A DNA stretch of 64,000 nucleotides from Tethya wilhelma (GCA_964030475.1 CAXIPT010000001.1:27033015-27097014); one strand, 5' to 3'; shown: positions 36,569 through 51,606, counted from the stretch's first letter. Notes: generated by a model from the sequence alone, not told the origin. Numbers and translations: made by a program.

Positions 36569-39500
36569 AACATAATTATAAACCATTTACACCTAGGAGT
36601 ATTAAGAGCCTGATTTACTCCCTAATAATAAAATTATGGTAAGCACTATAAACAAGTTTCAAAATAATACAAAAACTAACTGGTTACCAATAATTTTGGT
36701 GTAAAAATAATAAACTTGTTTCGTTGAAAGCTAATGATCAGACTTGGAGTGCACTACAAAACAGGGACTGGTATTGTTCCATCTGAATGCATCACATTTT
36801 TCAAAACTTGACATTATATACTCTACACCGACTATAGGTAGCAGTGCGTGCTTTGGCGCCAACGTAGACTGCTTGAACTGGTTGCCAAGGTGTCCTCTGG
36901 TGTTGATATCCTTTGGTACTGACTGCAAATCACCGTAAACTATCAGTATACTGAGATCCCCACCCATTTCCATAGTTCACGGATGGCTAAAAAAGTAACA
37001 CCTGTCTGTACGTTTGAATTTTGATGTTTGGATTGGTAATATACTGAGATGCATGCTCTCTTCTCCTTGGAGTTTATATGTACTTGATAAAGGTGATAAG
37101 AGTCACTTACTCTCTACAAAAAGCTAGAAAGCTCAATAATCAAGCAAGTTCGAACAGCATTTTCATAGCTGGCCAATGGCCATTTCTAACTTACAAATTT
37201 GGCCATGGTACCCAGATGATTTATTTTGTCGACTTTAAACTGTCTGGTGGAACCATTGTGTTCATGTAAGGAACAAGTCTAATTTAGTGAGTTTACTAGA
37301 AATAATGTATCTGAGCAAGTTTAAAGGTGAAACACACTAATTTTGCAAACAGGATCAATAAATCCATGATCCACAACATACACATGACACTACCTGAGAC
37401 TGAGAATCCTGAACATTGATAATCCCAGCAGCTTGCTTTTGAATCAAGTATGAAATGAGACTGTTTTTCAAGTTATTGGTTTGGGTGTGCACATCAGTTG
37501 CATCTCGCCCACAGGGTAAAGCCAACAGCAAACAATGCTCACCATCATTCTGTGGAGTGAATACGGCACATAATGATCACAGAGTTAAATGCATGTACAT
37601 AGTTGTCATTGGTCATCCTGAGTGGAAATGAGAGCGGAAATCTGCGGTAAAAACGCGGAATTATGTTGTATTTGACTAGCGGTATTCCACTGTTTCTCAC
37701 CACTTAACGATACATTGCCACTTTTTATCACTGATAAACCACAGAGAAAAACTAGCTAACAGTTACTAACACCTTTGTAAGGGGTGTAGACATGGCTACT
37801 TACAGCATTCACAAAGAGCCTGAGCTACAAGACTAGCAGAGCTCTGACTCTTGAGCAGACAAAGCAATTGGGTGGAGTCAATTTTAGCCTCATGGTAACG
37901 TTTGTAAGTACAGTATAGCTGTTTTTCTTTGTCAAAGACTCCATTTTTGGACTATAGTAAGCCAAAATAAGCTTTTTTTAAGCTATATGGTAAGAAGTAA
38001 GCACTGTTGTAGTAGTGTGTCTAGAGATAATAATTTCTGTACATATGTCTGTGAATCAGCAAACTTCGCGTGCATGGCTTAAATCTAAGCTAGAAGAGCT
38101 GTATAGCTTAGTCTTGTCTTTTATCACCATGAAAGCTGTAAAATAATTGCCGAAAACTGTGGTTTCACTCCAAAAACCGGGCTGGCACAAAAATCGCACC
38201 ACATTGGTATTTGGCAGGTTTATGCATGAAACCACGGTAGTTACACAGTAATTATTAAACCACGCAACAATGGATTTTCGAAGAACATTTTTCATCCAGG
38301 ATACTACAAGAATAACTATGAATCTGAAGATGCTGACAATGCTATGGCTATGAAGTTACAAGGATGGAAAAACAATGGTGTACCTATGGTTCAAAACATA
38401 CCTGAATTCTTTTTTCAACACCTTCCAACTGAGTCTTCTCAAGTCGCATCCGTTGAGCTATCCGCAATGAAGGTGTGTGCTGTTCAACTGGCTGAGGTAG
38501 GCACACTTTAGCCAGTTGTAAATTGCCACTAAGAAAATGCAGCTGTACTGCTGCCATTTCATTCTTCAGCATGAGGTGTCCTTGCCACATCACAGGGTAT
38601 CGTCTAGATCAACATGACATACCATCTCAATCAAACAATGAAACCTAGATGATTATGATTACCTAAGCAAGTCAAGAAGGTTATCGGTACGTGGCTGTGA
38701 GCCACGTGTAGGTTGCATAGATGTATCAATATCTGGAGGGGATTCCTTTCTTTCAGATTCGTCACCTACGTTTGCCTGAGTAACTGTTTTTGGCAACTGA
38801 TCTACGCTGTCTTGGTGTTTGTGAAGCTTTTTTTCTGATGGAGCTAGATCTGCATGTAAAAAGAAAGAAACTAAAATTTTCATAACACGAAAATTAATAT
38901 ACAACAAGATGCATGCATGTTCCTACAAAATAAGAAATGCAATGTAAATACCAGTATTCTCAGAACTAGATTGCTTTGAGCCTGTATCATCATCAAGTTT
39001 TAGGCGTTTGACACCATGTGAATCTGATTTTTCTGAGTAAACAGATTAATACTTATAATAATGATATGTTCATGCACATTAAAGGTATAACAAAATGATG
39101 TAAAGTGCATGCACTATAGAACATACTGGTGTCTTGGCCCTTTGATTTACTAATAGGAGAAGGGGTTCTGCTAAACACATGTGCTGGTCTCTTTCCTTGT
39201 CTCCTCAACAACACACCATGCTGGTCTTCAGAGCGCTGTGGAGAGCCACGCCTTTCTAATTCTGAAGAAGGTGAACTTTCATGTTTGCTATCCCGTACTG
39301 GTGACCGAACAGTTGGGGAAACACTTGGAGTATGACGTTTAGGTCGCCGACGACCTGCACATATAACAGACAGTAATAGACTCAACCTCACCTATCCAAT
39401 CCTACAGAACTATGCTAGGGAACATAACCTGACCTATTGGCGACTTTGGCCTAGGTGGTGAAGAGGGGATGTGTGAACGATGATGGTAATGATGACGACG

Positions 39501-42500
39501 ATGATGGGGTGATGGAGGCGACAGTCTCCTGGGAGGATTTCCACGAACACTGTCAAAAGGTGAAGACTCGTAGCGACGTTTCATACTTCCTCTGTGCTCC
39601 ATAGGTGGAGTTCTTGAACTAAAGTATGAACAAGCAATAACTAATTATTAGGGTTGCAATGAAAACATCAAGGTCCTCACTCTAGTACAATGCACACAGA
39701 CTCATGATATAGAGGCACTGTGGCACACAACCCTCAGCACGTGTATATGTTTTTGTATAACCAAAAATTTGGTGATTTGCATGTACACGTAAACACTGAG
39801 ACCAAATATAAGACAATATTTCTGGCTGTATGGTATTTGCAGGTCATGAAACTTTCAAGCACTAAGATAAAATAACACATTTTTAAAAAAAAAATCCTCT
39901 AGCATATATAGGAGAGATTTAGAGCTTCTTGGCACTAAATCTTTTCTGGATCACCTGTGGCACCTGTACTAAATAGGTGCACAAAGTATTCCCTCTGTAC
40001 ACAGGAAACAAATATTGCAAAATCCCCCTACTCTTATTAATTAATGTAAAATGCATGCACTATAAAACCTTTTTGGACATATTCTCTCTCTTGCTGACAG
40101 CTTAAAAGGGCTTGCTAAACAACACTACATCTTCATGCACTAAAACTAATGAAGGGACAACATGCAAATTAGGGAACAATACTCATCAAAATTTGACAAT
40201 CCTTCATTCTCATTAGGGGGAAGTATGACATGAGCCTTTTGTCCTCTAGGAAGTATGATATGGCTCATATCACCTTGAAACAAGGCTAAATAGGAGATAT
40301 GTTTGCTTCTCATAGGAGTGCTATGAATATGTTCATAACCTAGGCTGGCACCAAAAGATACCACAATACAAGGACCAACTCACCGTGGTGGGGGAGAATC
40401 TGAGAAAGGAGATCTAACTTTGTAGTGGGGTGGTGAGCTAGGAAAATTTGGTGGTGATCTTGATCTCCTGTAGAGATTCTGACCAGGAGAACCGGGACGA
40501 TTCCTACGCTGACGACGGCGGTCAAACTCTGGGGGCGGTGGTGAATGGTGACGCCATCTCCGAGAATACTGAGGAGGAGGAGATGATGGATAATGAGGAC
40601 GTCTATCAGATCTAGAGTGTACTTTATAATCTCTACGACGAGGGGCATCTCTGCCGTGCAATCGAGAGTCTTCTCCAATCTGATAGCGCCGAGGTAAGTT
40701 TTGCTCTTTCTTTACTAACATTGCAGAATCCTTGTCTGCATTTTGAGAAATATCATCCCTGTCCGGAGTATTGGGAGGAATTTTCTTTGCAGGGACTTGT
40801 TGTTTGGATAGGCTATCACCTTCAGATGCTGGTTGGGGATCAGGCTCATCATCTTTTTTAGTGGAAAGATCCAAATCACTTTCTTTGAAATCATCTCCAC
40901 TGCTCAAATCACTTTCTACTTTTACACTGACAGAAGTTCTCTTTTCTTCCACAAGAAGCAAGGTATGTGGCGACTGTGGCTTCGAATTCTCTGATTCACT
41001 TTCCCTTTTTTCAATTGCTGGTACATGGGGTCTTTCTTGCAAATCTACTGCTGCTTCTTCTGTGCCACTTTGATATTCATTTTGCAGCTCCGGCTCATTC
41101 TTGGGGGACAATGATTTAGCAGAAGGTTGCTCTTTCTGAGCTGATGTCTCAGTCAATTTTGAAATAGGTTGACTTTCCGACACAGGTGATTTGACATCAC
41201 TGCAATCTTGTTTTTGAACAGGTGAAAGTTGATCACCAGGAGCAGTATCTTTGGTAGCTTTGTCTTGCTTCAAAGAAATTTTCTTCGGCTTTGTACTGTG
41301 AATCATAAAAGTGTAAGTCATAAAATATCTAGACAATGACTGTGCAGTTCAAATGCAACTCAACAAAAAACCTTCAGTTAATAATTATTAAACCTGGTAC
41401 ACACAAACACTTGTATGCTTATTTGCGGGACAATATCGAGGCACATCTAAAGTGTGTGTTTCTTTCAGGACAGGCAACAAGCTTTAAAATCAAGGATACA
41501 GTAAGTACCCCTACATGTAGCATCCCTAGGCTGGAGGGAGGGGACTGGGAACGAGGCTACCATAAACCAAATGGCAAGTTTCAAGCTGTGGCTAGTGAAC
41601 TTTATATCCTGCAAACTTAAACAATTTTGCCAATTTTGCTGAAATAAATCATTGCCTATTTTATAGCCTGGTATACAGCTCTACCTCTACAATACACATA
41701 AAGGATAACGTGGGATAGAAATTTGTGAAACGAAATTTAGAGGCTAAAGTATGTAGCAAAGAACACTGATAAATAGAAATATTGTAAGTCTAGGCCTAGG
41801 TGTTTAATTTTTGCAGTTGTTTGTTCTATTTGAGTATCTTAGCTATTTCCAGTTCAATGGCGTGACAGTTGCTTCAATGTTTCGACATTCCAGTGGGGCT
41901 TGCTCAGGCTTGCCCCAATTATTTAATACTTGAAACTTGATAAGTTAACCAGGATCCTTACATTTTGTTTGTAGACTTAAAAACAGGCAGTGCTCCAGTC
42001 ATTGCAAGGTTACTGTACTGTATACGTCATGATGACCTAGTATCTGCTGTTTTTGAGGTCAAGGATAACAGGCCTGGCTTTGTTGTAGACACTCTTAGTA
42101 GTGATCGTTCCTACTGGCTGCCTATAGCCAGTAGAACTCGTTCTCGGCAGCTGCTGCATAATGTTAGCCTGAATGAATCTAACTCTTAATAATTTTTATG
42201 TGTTTGTGTTTGTATATTCCCCTTACCCTCTTGTGCCTATTGTGGCATGTCTATGAAATAATAATAATAATAATAATAATAAATAGTCTAAGACATGACT
42301 GCATGAGCTATCTAACCAGTACAAGCAAGTATAAGCCAACAGGAAACCATGTCTAAATGAATACTAGAATTAACAACATAATGAATACTTGTGATAAATG
42401 TAAGCTGCTCAACAAACACATATAATACCAACCTTTTGCGCTCAATTTCATCATCAGTTGAACTTTCAGAATCACTCGGCAATTTATAATCCATCTTTCT

Positions 42501-45500
42501 CTTAGATTTCTTCAACTTCTCACGAAGCTCTCGAGATTTTTTAGTTGCCTTAAGTCGTGCTTCTTCATGAGTACTATCATTACTGTCAGAGCCATCTGAT
42601 AATGGATATATTATAATATATAAGTGACATAATCATTTTCACAACATAATACTATACCTTCACTCTTCTCTTTAGACTTGTCACTTTCACTTTTTTCTTG
42701 GACTTTGTCTTTTTTCTGGACTTTCTTAGATTTCTCTTTCTTTCCAGATTTTCTTTTACGTTTGACACTAACCTCAGTCTCACTTTCTTGAGAGTCACTT
42801 GAAGTCTCTCGATGCTTCTTCCTGACTTTTCTCTTTTCTCTCTCTCTTTCCCACTCTCTCTTTCGTGTAAATGCTTTCAACTCATCCTCGTAGTCATCTA
42901 TACCACGCCCAAAACGTGGATGAGAGAATCGGTGCGAGCCTGGAACACCTAAACAGAGAGGAGACAAAGACACTGTCAAGTATGGTTGATAGTTAACTGA
43001 TGTAAGTTTTGTGATCAAGCTAAATACTGACTTGGGACATGGAGTACACAAAACAGTAGAATTTAGTGAGAAGAAAAGACCTCTACTTTGCATAAGGTTA
43101 CTACAGTGCAGGAGTTATTAGTTTAGCATACACAGAAATTACTAAGATTTCAAATACTATAATAATGAAAGCACTGATGGTGCACAAGCCTTGACACACT
43201 CAACTAGCCTGGCTGGCACATGCAGTAACAAGTGATCTCTGTATACAAGTTGGTGAGCCAGTGGTAAAACTCAAAGAAATACTAATGCTCACTTATACAG
43301 TTGAAGGCACTTCTACCTATTTTTAGTCTATGGCTTTGCCAAAACAGGCAACTAGGAGTTGGCTATATACACAGCCAAAATGCATGTGTAATATTCATGC
43401 AAAACTTATTTTCCATGTGATAAAAGCGGAAGGGATGTGTTAGCACTTTTCACAAGAATGGCTGCAAGAAGAGGCCAGGAGTTTGCAACTAGTTTTTTGT
43501 TTGAGTTTATGCTCATGAAGAGAACCATCAGTGTAGAGAAGTCTACAAAGGATTGAATGCAACTAATATTCTGTCACAATGAACAGTAATTGCGTGTTGC
43601 CGTTCCCTTGCTTTGTTTAAACTACAAAATAGCATACAGCTGCTTCAAGCTCAACAGCCTCTAGTAACAGAAGTAATCAACGGACACCGGTAACAGTTGT
43701 AAATTGTGTTGTACTATTATTGTAGTCATTCATGTTTGAATTATAAGCCTTGATTGTTTATGAAACACAAATGTAACGCCAGTAGAGCATTGTATATATT
43801 AATTTCACTGTATGCTTTGTGCATAAATGAGTGTAATTTCGTAAAAGTAGCATAAAATGCTTCCCTTTGATAACTTTTATACATAAATATATACCTGTAA
43901 ATTCACTTAACATCATAAAATACCATCCATATCCACCTCTGTAGGTTATTTACTTCATAAACGTGTTGCCTGATCAACTGATAAATTTGTCAATCAACAT
44001 ACCTATTCTGGAATACTAGAGACTTGGTACGAAGCATTTCATACCCTTGTTTTGCATTACTTTTACACTGGCAAGCAGGATCACAGAGCACTTTTACTTG
44101 TCTTAAGAGTACCCCGGACACAAAACTTACTAGTGCTCATTGAAGTAACTTCAGACCAAAATTGTGTGAATGGAATTGAATTTGTTTTTTGCATGTCTGT
44201 AAAATGCAAATGTTCAATGCCCAAAGGAAGCTACTTCAATAATCTTAGCAGTGATTACTTTTGTGGTGGGTATATTTTAAGCTGCTTTGTACCTACATGT
44301 AGCTAGTCATCCACTGAATAGGAAGATTTAACTGAAGTTGCTGGCAAAGATCGTCAACAGAAAAAAAAGAATACGAAATTGCAGAGTAAGCAATGCACTG
44401 CATGAATATCTTAATGAAACTCTAATTCTAAGCATCGCCGCTGACACATGCGTTTCAGCTGAAATTCTAGGTACTGATCAATACTCTCATCAATCACAAT
44501 ATATGTACAGTATCCATGCATAGCCAAAGTTTTCAGAGGTGTACCGAGGGTTGTGCACCTTTGGTGCCTTTCATTAATTTTAATTGCGCACACGAAACAC
44601 ATACCAATAACATTGAAAGGTCTTGCTCCACCATAGTAGTCATCCATGTATGGGCTGTAGTAGTAATCCATAGGGGGACCTTGAAAATGAAAGCTGTCTC
44701 GACCCATTCCTACCATAGGAGCCACTCCTGGCCTCGGAATCATCATACGTGGATCTGATCCTACCACACCCACAAAGATAATAAAATCATTAGTACTTTT
44801 ATTGTTACACAAATGTACCTCGGTTAAACATCATTGTAGAGCCATGAAAATGGTCAGACGGAGTAGATCGCTCTTCCTCTTCAATACGAGCAAAAAATGC
44901 AGCTCGTGCATCACGATTAGCAAAGTCAGTCTTGAAAACATACAGATAATAAAAATTCGTGTAGATATGTAATTTCAACAACTACAGGCAACAGAGGTAC
45001 AAACATACCAAGATTTTCTTACTGCCACCTAAAAATGTGCCTTTTAGCCCATTGAGAGCATCTTTTGCAGATTCCATAGTTTCATACTGAACCATGGCAC
45101 AGCAACGTGAATAGTCAAGACCAAGGCGAATAACCTATACCATATATAATACACACAGTATAGTGTACAATACCCTGATGCTGACACAGTGCATATAAAA
45201 GAGCAGAGAGTTAAGATGAGTTCACATAACTTCTCAATGGGTTGCATTGAGTCACGTAAAATTATTCTTGCACAAAACGCTGCAACAACATATCAAACGC
45301 AACACTAAAAACAATTTTTTAAAGTCTGTGTCAACATTGCATTGCGTTGCTGCATCACCATTAAAATATTATTACACACTGCTACACAGCATATGTGAAC
45401 TCGCCTTTACTTAACAATTCACTTGTATATACAAACAAATAGGAATGTTCATCAATCAAAATGGCATACTAGAGAAAATGTGTAATTTTTAGCCATTCAC

Positions 45501-48500
45501 ATGACTTGTGTTTATTACCATTATATCTTTTGCAGCATATGGGCATCATGATATGCATACAAATCAAATCTTTTGAGAATACCATTAATGTATGTACCTT
45601 TCCATACTTTACCAGGTGTTTTTCAAGCTTTTGTTTTGTGGTATTCCTGTCAATGCCATCAATCCACAGGGTTTTACTTGCAGTGCCTTTACCAAATCCA
45701 ACCTAAACATTAAAGATGTAAAGTAAACTGACATCTTACATCTCAGAGTTGCAGACGTGACGTATAATTGCTGGAGAGCTATCATAGATTGATGATTTCA
45801 TTCATTAGGAACAACATGCACTAACAGCACTAACTCGAATAGTATTTCCTCTAAGATTCTGACCATCCATGTACTGTTTTGCAGTTATAGCACTCATCAG
45901 GTCATAATATAGGACAAAGCCATATGTGGCGTTACCTCCCATCTTCTTGATTTCAACATCCTAAACACAAAAATAGAAATGTGCACATCAATATGAATCA
46001 AAATATTGTCTTTAGTCATGAGAAGGCACCGATGGTGCATAAGCCTTTGCACAATTCAACAGAATGTGTAACTGACATTGTGCACAAAATACTACTAGCA
46101 ATTCATTGGTCCTGCATGCCAGAAGTCTGGCCTTTGAGACTATCAATTCATTTGGTGGCTTGTTTGTCAACTGATAATGACATGATGTAGCAGTGGCGCG
46201 ACAATCTGTGGAAAACTGGTAGCCATTAATAGTGCAGAATGGTAAAACTTGATGAAGACTGATGCTCATTTTACACTTACATAATAATTACAATAGTTAA
46301 ATACTACAACTACAAGACCAATGCTGATGATTCTTTAGATCTATGATGATTCAGCTAGGACTCAGTCATGCTGCAGCAGCACTGAGCTAGTAGTAAGACC
46401 ACTGACTCTTCTTGTACTTGTTCTACAAAGTGTTGTACTAAATTTAACTTACAACACTTGCAAGCAGTTCAGAATCAGTTACCTGTTCCAGCACCTGAGC
46501 CAAGCATAAGCCCAACTGTGTTCTAGATAACGCACACTTATCAGGGTGTGATCGATACATGTGGTTTTGAAGCTAATCACTCAGGGAAGCACAAAGCCTC
46601 AGATCTCCGAAACTACAGTTGCCATTCCTCCAATTATCCCATAACAGACAGACAAACAGACAGACAGACGCACACACAAAACAACTATTGTAACCCTCTG
46701 CACGCACACACAAAACAACTATTGTAACCCTCTGCACGTGCTACACACGCACCGAGGCTTAATTACTCTGCAAACCAAAATACAACTTACAATAACATTG
46801 CCATATCTCTGAAATGCATCTCTCAACTCAAAAATGCTAATATTTTTTGGAATGTTTCCAACAAAAAGAGATCGTGTAGCTTGTAAGTCTGTTTCATCAG
46901 ATATAAACTGCTTGGGTATTGATCCACCACTGCCATGGTGTAGATATGGATGATCTCGACCTCCAACTGGAAATTCTGGAAAACACAAGAATTTGGCATA
47001 TAATTATAAAATACAGCAAACTACTGCATAATTTATTCTTAACTGCATGGAAGTGATGCAGTGACATGAATGAATACACATAATTATTATATTGGATGGA
47101 GCCTGGACAAATCTGCACAGCTCTCCAATAAATTAATATTTCAGTTATACTAGGTGAACATGCTGGTACAGCCAATGTATTTCAAATGTGTTTATATACC
47201 AGGTACAGTGTTCTTAGAACACAACACAAGCAATAGTTCCACTAAGCTTATTAATAACCGATTGTACACGGTTGACACATTAATGTGTTATGCCTACTTT
47301 AGCAAATTTTTTTTGCAGGCAAAGCAATTAGCCCAGAACTTTCAACTTGATATAAAAATAGATACCATATAGCGGGAAATTTTCGTAGGAAAAAATTTTT
47401 GCAAATTTCACGGTTTGGCAGCTTTCCACAAAAATTTTCCCCTACAAAATTTGTAAGGTACGAGGTCATCACGTAATGTTGAGACCCAATCCACAAAAAT
47501 TTTCCTCGCGAATTTTTTCTATTCAAGACGAAAATGCAAAAATTTCCCCCCACAAAGAATTCCGACTATACGGTATGTGACTACTCTACTAAATAAAGAA
47601 ACCAAGCTGCATAACCCTTGGTGCATAATATACAAGTAAAATTCTGAGTATTTAGTGTCATTGTGTTATAGATATTTAGTGTATATATGATGTTAAATTT
47701 CATGCATTGCTGGGTTAATGTGTTTGTACATTAATTTTGTCATCGGTTTTAAAAAGGGTACAGTGAAAGATAATAGTATCATAGGATTATATAGACATAA
47801 TAATGATTAAAATTATTATTGTTCCTTGATGTTGGCTATCATCACACCACTATTGTCACTATTGTAGTTATTGACAGAACATTCACTGGGTTCACACTTT
47901 AGTACAATCATGTATTTGTGTAATTTTTTAGATAACCTAAATTATTTTACCTTGGCATGCCGCTTTTGAAGACTGGACCTGCCAATCTTGCACAGATAAA
48001 ACAACTAGTGTTAACCAAGGGTTACTACTTAAAATTTAAATATCAAATCAGAGATAGAACTGCTGGCAAGGCATGACGGTACTCATTGCAGAGCGACTAA
48101 CGTTCACGATCTTTCGTGATTTTCCTGATTGCAATGGTAGGGTTCAGAGTGATGTTTTTCCACAACCATTCAGAGGATAAGCTAGAAACGTGCTACATAG
48201 GTACAGGGATAGTTAGGGTAATAGCCATAGCATCGCTTTTGTAAGCCTGGTTGGCTAGCTGGATAAAAAGCTTTAGATGCACGGCTATGTCCTAGCATAC
48301 AGTGTATTAGATACTCCAGTACCAGCAAAAGCTTCACTAAGCAATAAGACTTGGAGCATAGTTAGCTTGATTGTTGCTTAGCTGCATCATAAAAAATAAA
48401 TTTAAAAAAAGCCGTAGCTACTAAAAGTAGAAGATGGCGTCATTCACTTTGAATAATTCCATTGAGAAGTACTTTAGTCTTTTAGTACTGAGTCCCAGCT

Positions 48501-50455
48501 ATCTACACATGTTCACTTTTTTTTATATCATTCAGACCAAGCCTTCCCTGCACTTTCGCCAACAACCCAAAAGGTAGGCAGTGGATCTGGTAACTTATAA
48601 TTGATCCCTCTCCAAGTGTCCTCCAGCTAAGCACAGTAACACCATTATAATATCATTATGATGGAATTTACACAGCTAACCGTATTGGAAATACATTAGT
48701 AAAATGTTCTATCTTTGAATATTACCATCACTATCAAGGGGTACTAATCGTATTTTGCTTCCAAACAGCACCATCCCTTGGGACTGGCGGAACGCTTCAC
48801 GACATTCTTCCACCCTACAGAGAAATGATCAGCATACATTATGCTTAATCCAGAGTATAACTCTTAGAACAAAATTAATTGGTATGCATATGTACACAGA
48901 GAATTATTACGATCCTAAAGTGCAAATAGAATTATACACATAGCAGGTAAACTGGGTAGGCTTAAGCTCAATGCTGGATGTGGAAAAACACAAATACATA
49001 GCTAGTGAGCATTCAAACTACAGTAGAAGGGCAATGAACAGACATTTAGAGCCCAAATCTGCAACATATACCACTTTTGCAAAAGAATTGGTATAGGTCA
49101 TCACATGTCACAAATTTCAGCCAAATTGGAGTTTAACTAGCTGTTATTGTATTGTACATGATATTAAAATTGATTTTACCAATATTCAATTAGTATACTT
49201 TCGAGGAATAAATACATATAATTATATTAATTGAAGAAAAAGTTACTCAAGAATTAAACACATCCAAGGGTTTATAGAAAGCAGCATACACACAACTTAC
49301 TTTTTATACTTGACAACTGCCCACTTTTTTTCAGAATCATCACCATACATTCTAACAATAGCTTGAGATGAGTAACGACAAAATTCATAGTACAAACCAT
49401 CTTGAAGTACACGTTCTACAAGTACAAGGAATTTAGATCAGAAGATAATTTTATTACAAGTTTGTAATTACAAAATTTAACACTGTCACACATGAGAAAA
49501 CCATACTAGAAACAACACACAATGATATTTCTGTAGGGCCAGAAATGTTGACGGTTTGATAGTCAAAGTCTACCAACTTTTCACTACATGGACAAGGAAA
49601 TGTTGGTAGTAACACTTATTATGGCATACATAAATTATAGTGTAGCCAACAATTAGACTTCATGATGAACGTGCAACTATCAATAGCACTCGTTGTAGAG
49701 TTGATAGAGATTTGATGCCCTTCATTGTTATGAGACTATTCTGCCTGCGAGTTTTACATGGCCACTGAGTCCACAAAATTATTACTGATTAGATTTTAGC
49801 TGATTAACATACAATGAACTTACCTTCATATAGGTTGTTTGCCACAAGGCATAAAACATGCTCTAGCTTATTGCCGTGACAGTCTTAAATATTTCGCAGA
49901 TTTTTTTCAGTTGCCAGTGGCAGTCATTTCTACTCAGTTTAACAAATAGAACATATATGGAAAACAGTCCGTCAAATGACTACATCATTTTTTGCTTACC
50001 TCAATCAATATAATAATACAATTACCTTCTAGGGGAAAAAAGTTCAAACTTATGACCGTCAATATTTTAGGCTATACAGTACAGTATGTTGGTTGTGTCA
50101 TCTCATGGAGAGTTAGGTCACAACCATAAGCCAGGAAGACAAACAGCAAATATTTCAATTCAACAACTTTGTTCAGGCAACATTTTATATTGATCCATAC
50201 AATGAAGTGAATGGTAATAAACAATATAATCTCACCTGGCCGATTTGCTAGCCCAGTAATTTTGAGACACAGCACGTTCACATCATCACTTTTTTTCTCA
50301 CTTTTAACTTCGTTCCCAGAGAGGCTACCAGAAGAAGTATTGCTACTAGAGTTGTTACTGTCCTCATCAGATGAGCCAGAGGTACTATAAAAATTATACA
50401 GTACACAATGACATGCTAAATAGCACACTCACTCCAGCATGGGGAACACTGCCAT
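36259..50455 (-). CDS. SPEN: SPEN (split ends / SHARP-like): RRMs and C-terminal SPOC domain
   Basis: A nuclear RNA-binding co-repressor scaffold. About 20 exons join in phase to roughly 1,250 residues, short compared with vertebrate SPEN (over 3,600). RRM1 (50250, 49300-49410 and 48727-48815) reads VLCLKITGLANRPGE to FGSKIRLVPLD. RRM2 contains RSLFVGNIPKNISIFELRDA and RRM3 KTLWIDGIDRNTTKQKLEKH. A lysine/arginine/serine-rich middle follows, with one long exon at about 40380-41300. The SPOC domain spans exons 38400-38600, 37390-37550 and 36259-36387. It has WQGHLMLKNEMAAVQLHF, LRIAQRMRLE (keeping the basic patch that binds phosphorylated NCoR/SMRT tails), HCLLLALPCGRD and YVLHIFPPC. The protein ends in MIVAATM, as in SPEN. 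The start (MAVFPML, 50433-50455) is a small exon and the weakest part of the model. Upstream exons at 51395-51759 might belong here. Confidence 0.9.
36391..36566. repeat. (TG)n, 75-N gap, (GA)n compound microsatellite
   Basis: About 41 bp of TG repeats, an assembly gap at 36432-36506, then 60 bp of GA repeats. On the minus strand this reads (TC)n, gap, (CA)n, and abuts the 3' splice site of the last SPEN exon. Confidence 0.97.
42255..42283. repeat. (AAT)n microsatellite
   Basis: About nine perfect AAT units in a SPEN intron. Confidence 0.95.
46670..46737. repeat. 34-bp tandem duplication
   Basis: A unit starting CACACAAAACAACTATTGTA and ending CCTCTGCACG occurs twice head to tail in a SPEN intron, next to a short CAGA-type repeat. 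Confidence 0.85.
47363..47575. repeat. TTTTCG-rich palindromic MITE (213 bp)
   Basis: The ends TACCATATAGCGGGAAATTT and TTCCGACTATACGGTA are inverted copies. It lies in a SPEN intron and is related in its ends to the copies at 471 and 50717. Confidence 0.75.
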
Positions 50456-50716
50456 AGCATGATTCAAGAAAGAGAGCCATACCAACTCTTTCAATATATG
50501 TACGTTGTCTACACTGTCTGAATTCTAGTCTGTATTTCTATGGCAACTACCAAAGGCTTATCAACTGACAAAAGGGAGAAAAATACATTTTATAATCTAA
50601 ATGCTTTGTGAAATTTCACTCCTGTACAGTTCTTCGTTAAAATAGAACAATTTAAGCCCAATGCAGAGGACCTGAGACTGAGGTAAGGGAAACAATAATA
50701 CGAGCAGTGAATGTCA

Positions 50717-50926
50717 TACCGTATAGCTCCAAATTTTCGTGGTTCAAAAAGTTCGTGAAAAGTCTGTCTTTGCCGTTTTGAGCTAATTTTCGTGAATCAC
50801 GATCTCTGAAATTATATTGCCGATATACGGTTTTCTAAATTTTCGTGGAGAAAATTTTCGTGATATACGGTCAAATCACGAAATTCACGAAAATATTGTA
50901 CCACGAAAATTTGGAGCTATACGGTA
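50717..50926. repeat. TTTTCG-rich palindromic MITE, complete copy (210 bp)
   Basis: The ends TACCGTATAGCTCC and GGAGCTATACGGTA form a perfect inverted pair, and the interior is itself partly palindromic. The whole element is the near-exact reverse complement of the copy at 471. It lies just upstream of the SPEN start exon. Confidence 0.85.
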
Positions 50927-51394
50927 TACTGAGGGTTTCCAAGACATTTGGCAATTCACAAAAAGGTGCTCATTTTACTACACAAGTCTGAACCTAGAAT
51001 AATATATCAATATTGATAAATTTTAGTTCTACTCATACAAAAATATGTATAAACAAGGAATAGCATTTGATTGCTGGTGTACATGTTCAACCAACCACAG
51101 TTATAACACACACAAATTCTCTTGCTGCTGCTAATTAAGAGGTCACACACCAGGCAAAACCTTGGCCTCATTTCCAGGCTCTCCCCTTTGACCTTACACT
51201 CAACAAAAATAAGAGGAGAGGTCTAGCTGGTCAAAAACAGAACATGGATGATGCAAGGGATGACACAAAGGTAGACATAACCTTTCACCTCTTGATCATG
51301 CCATTTTACAAGCACCTCATAAGAAATTTACTTTACAGCTACCTTGCTTATCTTCACATTTTTTTAAAGCTCAAATCCATCTATGAATACTCAC

Positions 51395-51485
51395 GGCAGT
51401 TTGTAGGGGTCAAAGGACATGTTCAACTCTGTGTCTATCCCTATGTCATTCACTTGATATTTCCGACCAGGATCTCCCTTCCTTA
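51395..51485 (-). other. Candidate orphan exon
   Basis: A 91-nt stretch on the minus strand between acceptor cgcag and donor GTGAGT. It is open in one frame and encodes KGDPGRKYQVNDIGIDTEL followed by NMSFDPYKLP. It ends in phase 2, which would fit SPEN exon 2, giving KLP-TSGSSDEDS. I do not recognise the sequence. It could be a 5' exon of SPEN or part of another gene. Confidence 0.45.
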
Positions 51486-51606
51486 CTGCGAGGGAAAGAT
51501 CAAGAGAAGAGCCTGGGAACAAGGCTAAGCAAAGCCAGGATGCCTGTGTACTGTGCAGGCACTAAGAGCTACATTATAGTGCTAAAACAAAACTCTTGGA
51601 ACTTAC

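Noticed and set aside
36731..36973. 80-codon minus-strand open frame inside a SPEN intron
   Set aside because: The flanking SPOC exons join directly in phase and match SPEN without it; no splice borders or family similarity support it.
41336..42189. Plus-strand open frames in a SPEN intron, including one of 74 codons at 41965
   Set aside because: No recognisable family and no splice context. The second resembles a degenerate repeat, but this could not be supported.
46639..46740. Tandem units considered as a CRISPR array
   Set aside because: Only two head-to-tail copies, no spacers, in a eukaryotic intron.
48540..48635. Minus-strand segment reading EDTWRGINYKLPDPLPTFWV in a SPEN intron
   Set aside because: Protein-like, but its frame does not fit the phase of neighbouring SPEN exons, which join each other in RRM1-to-RRM2 order without it. 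It was not assigned; it could be a repeat fragment.
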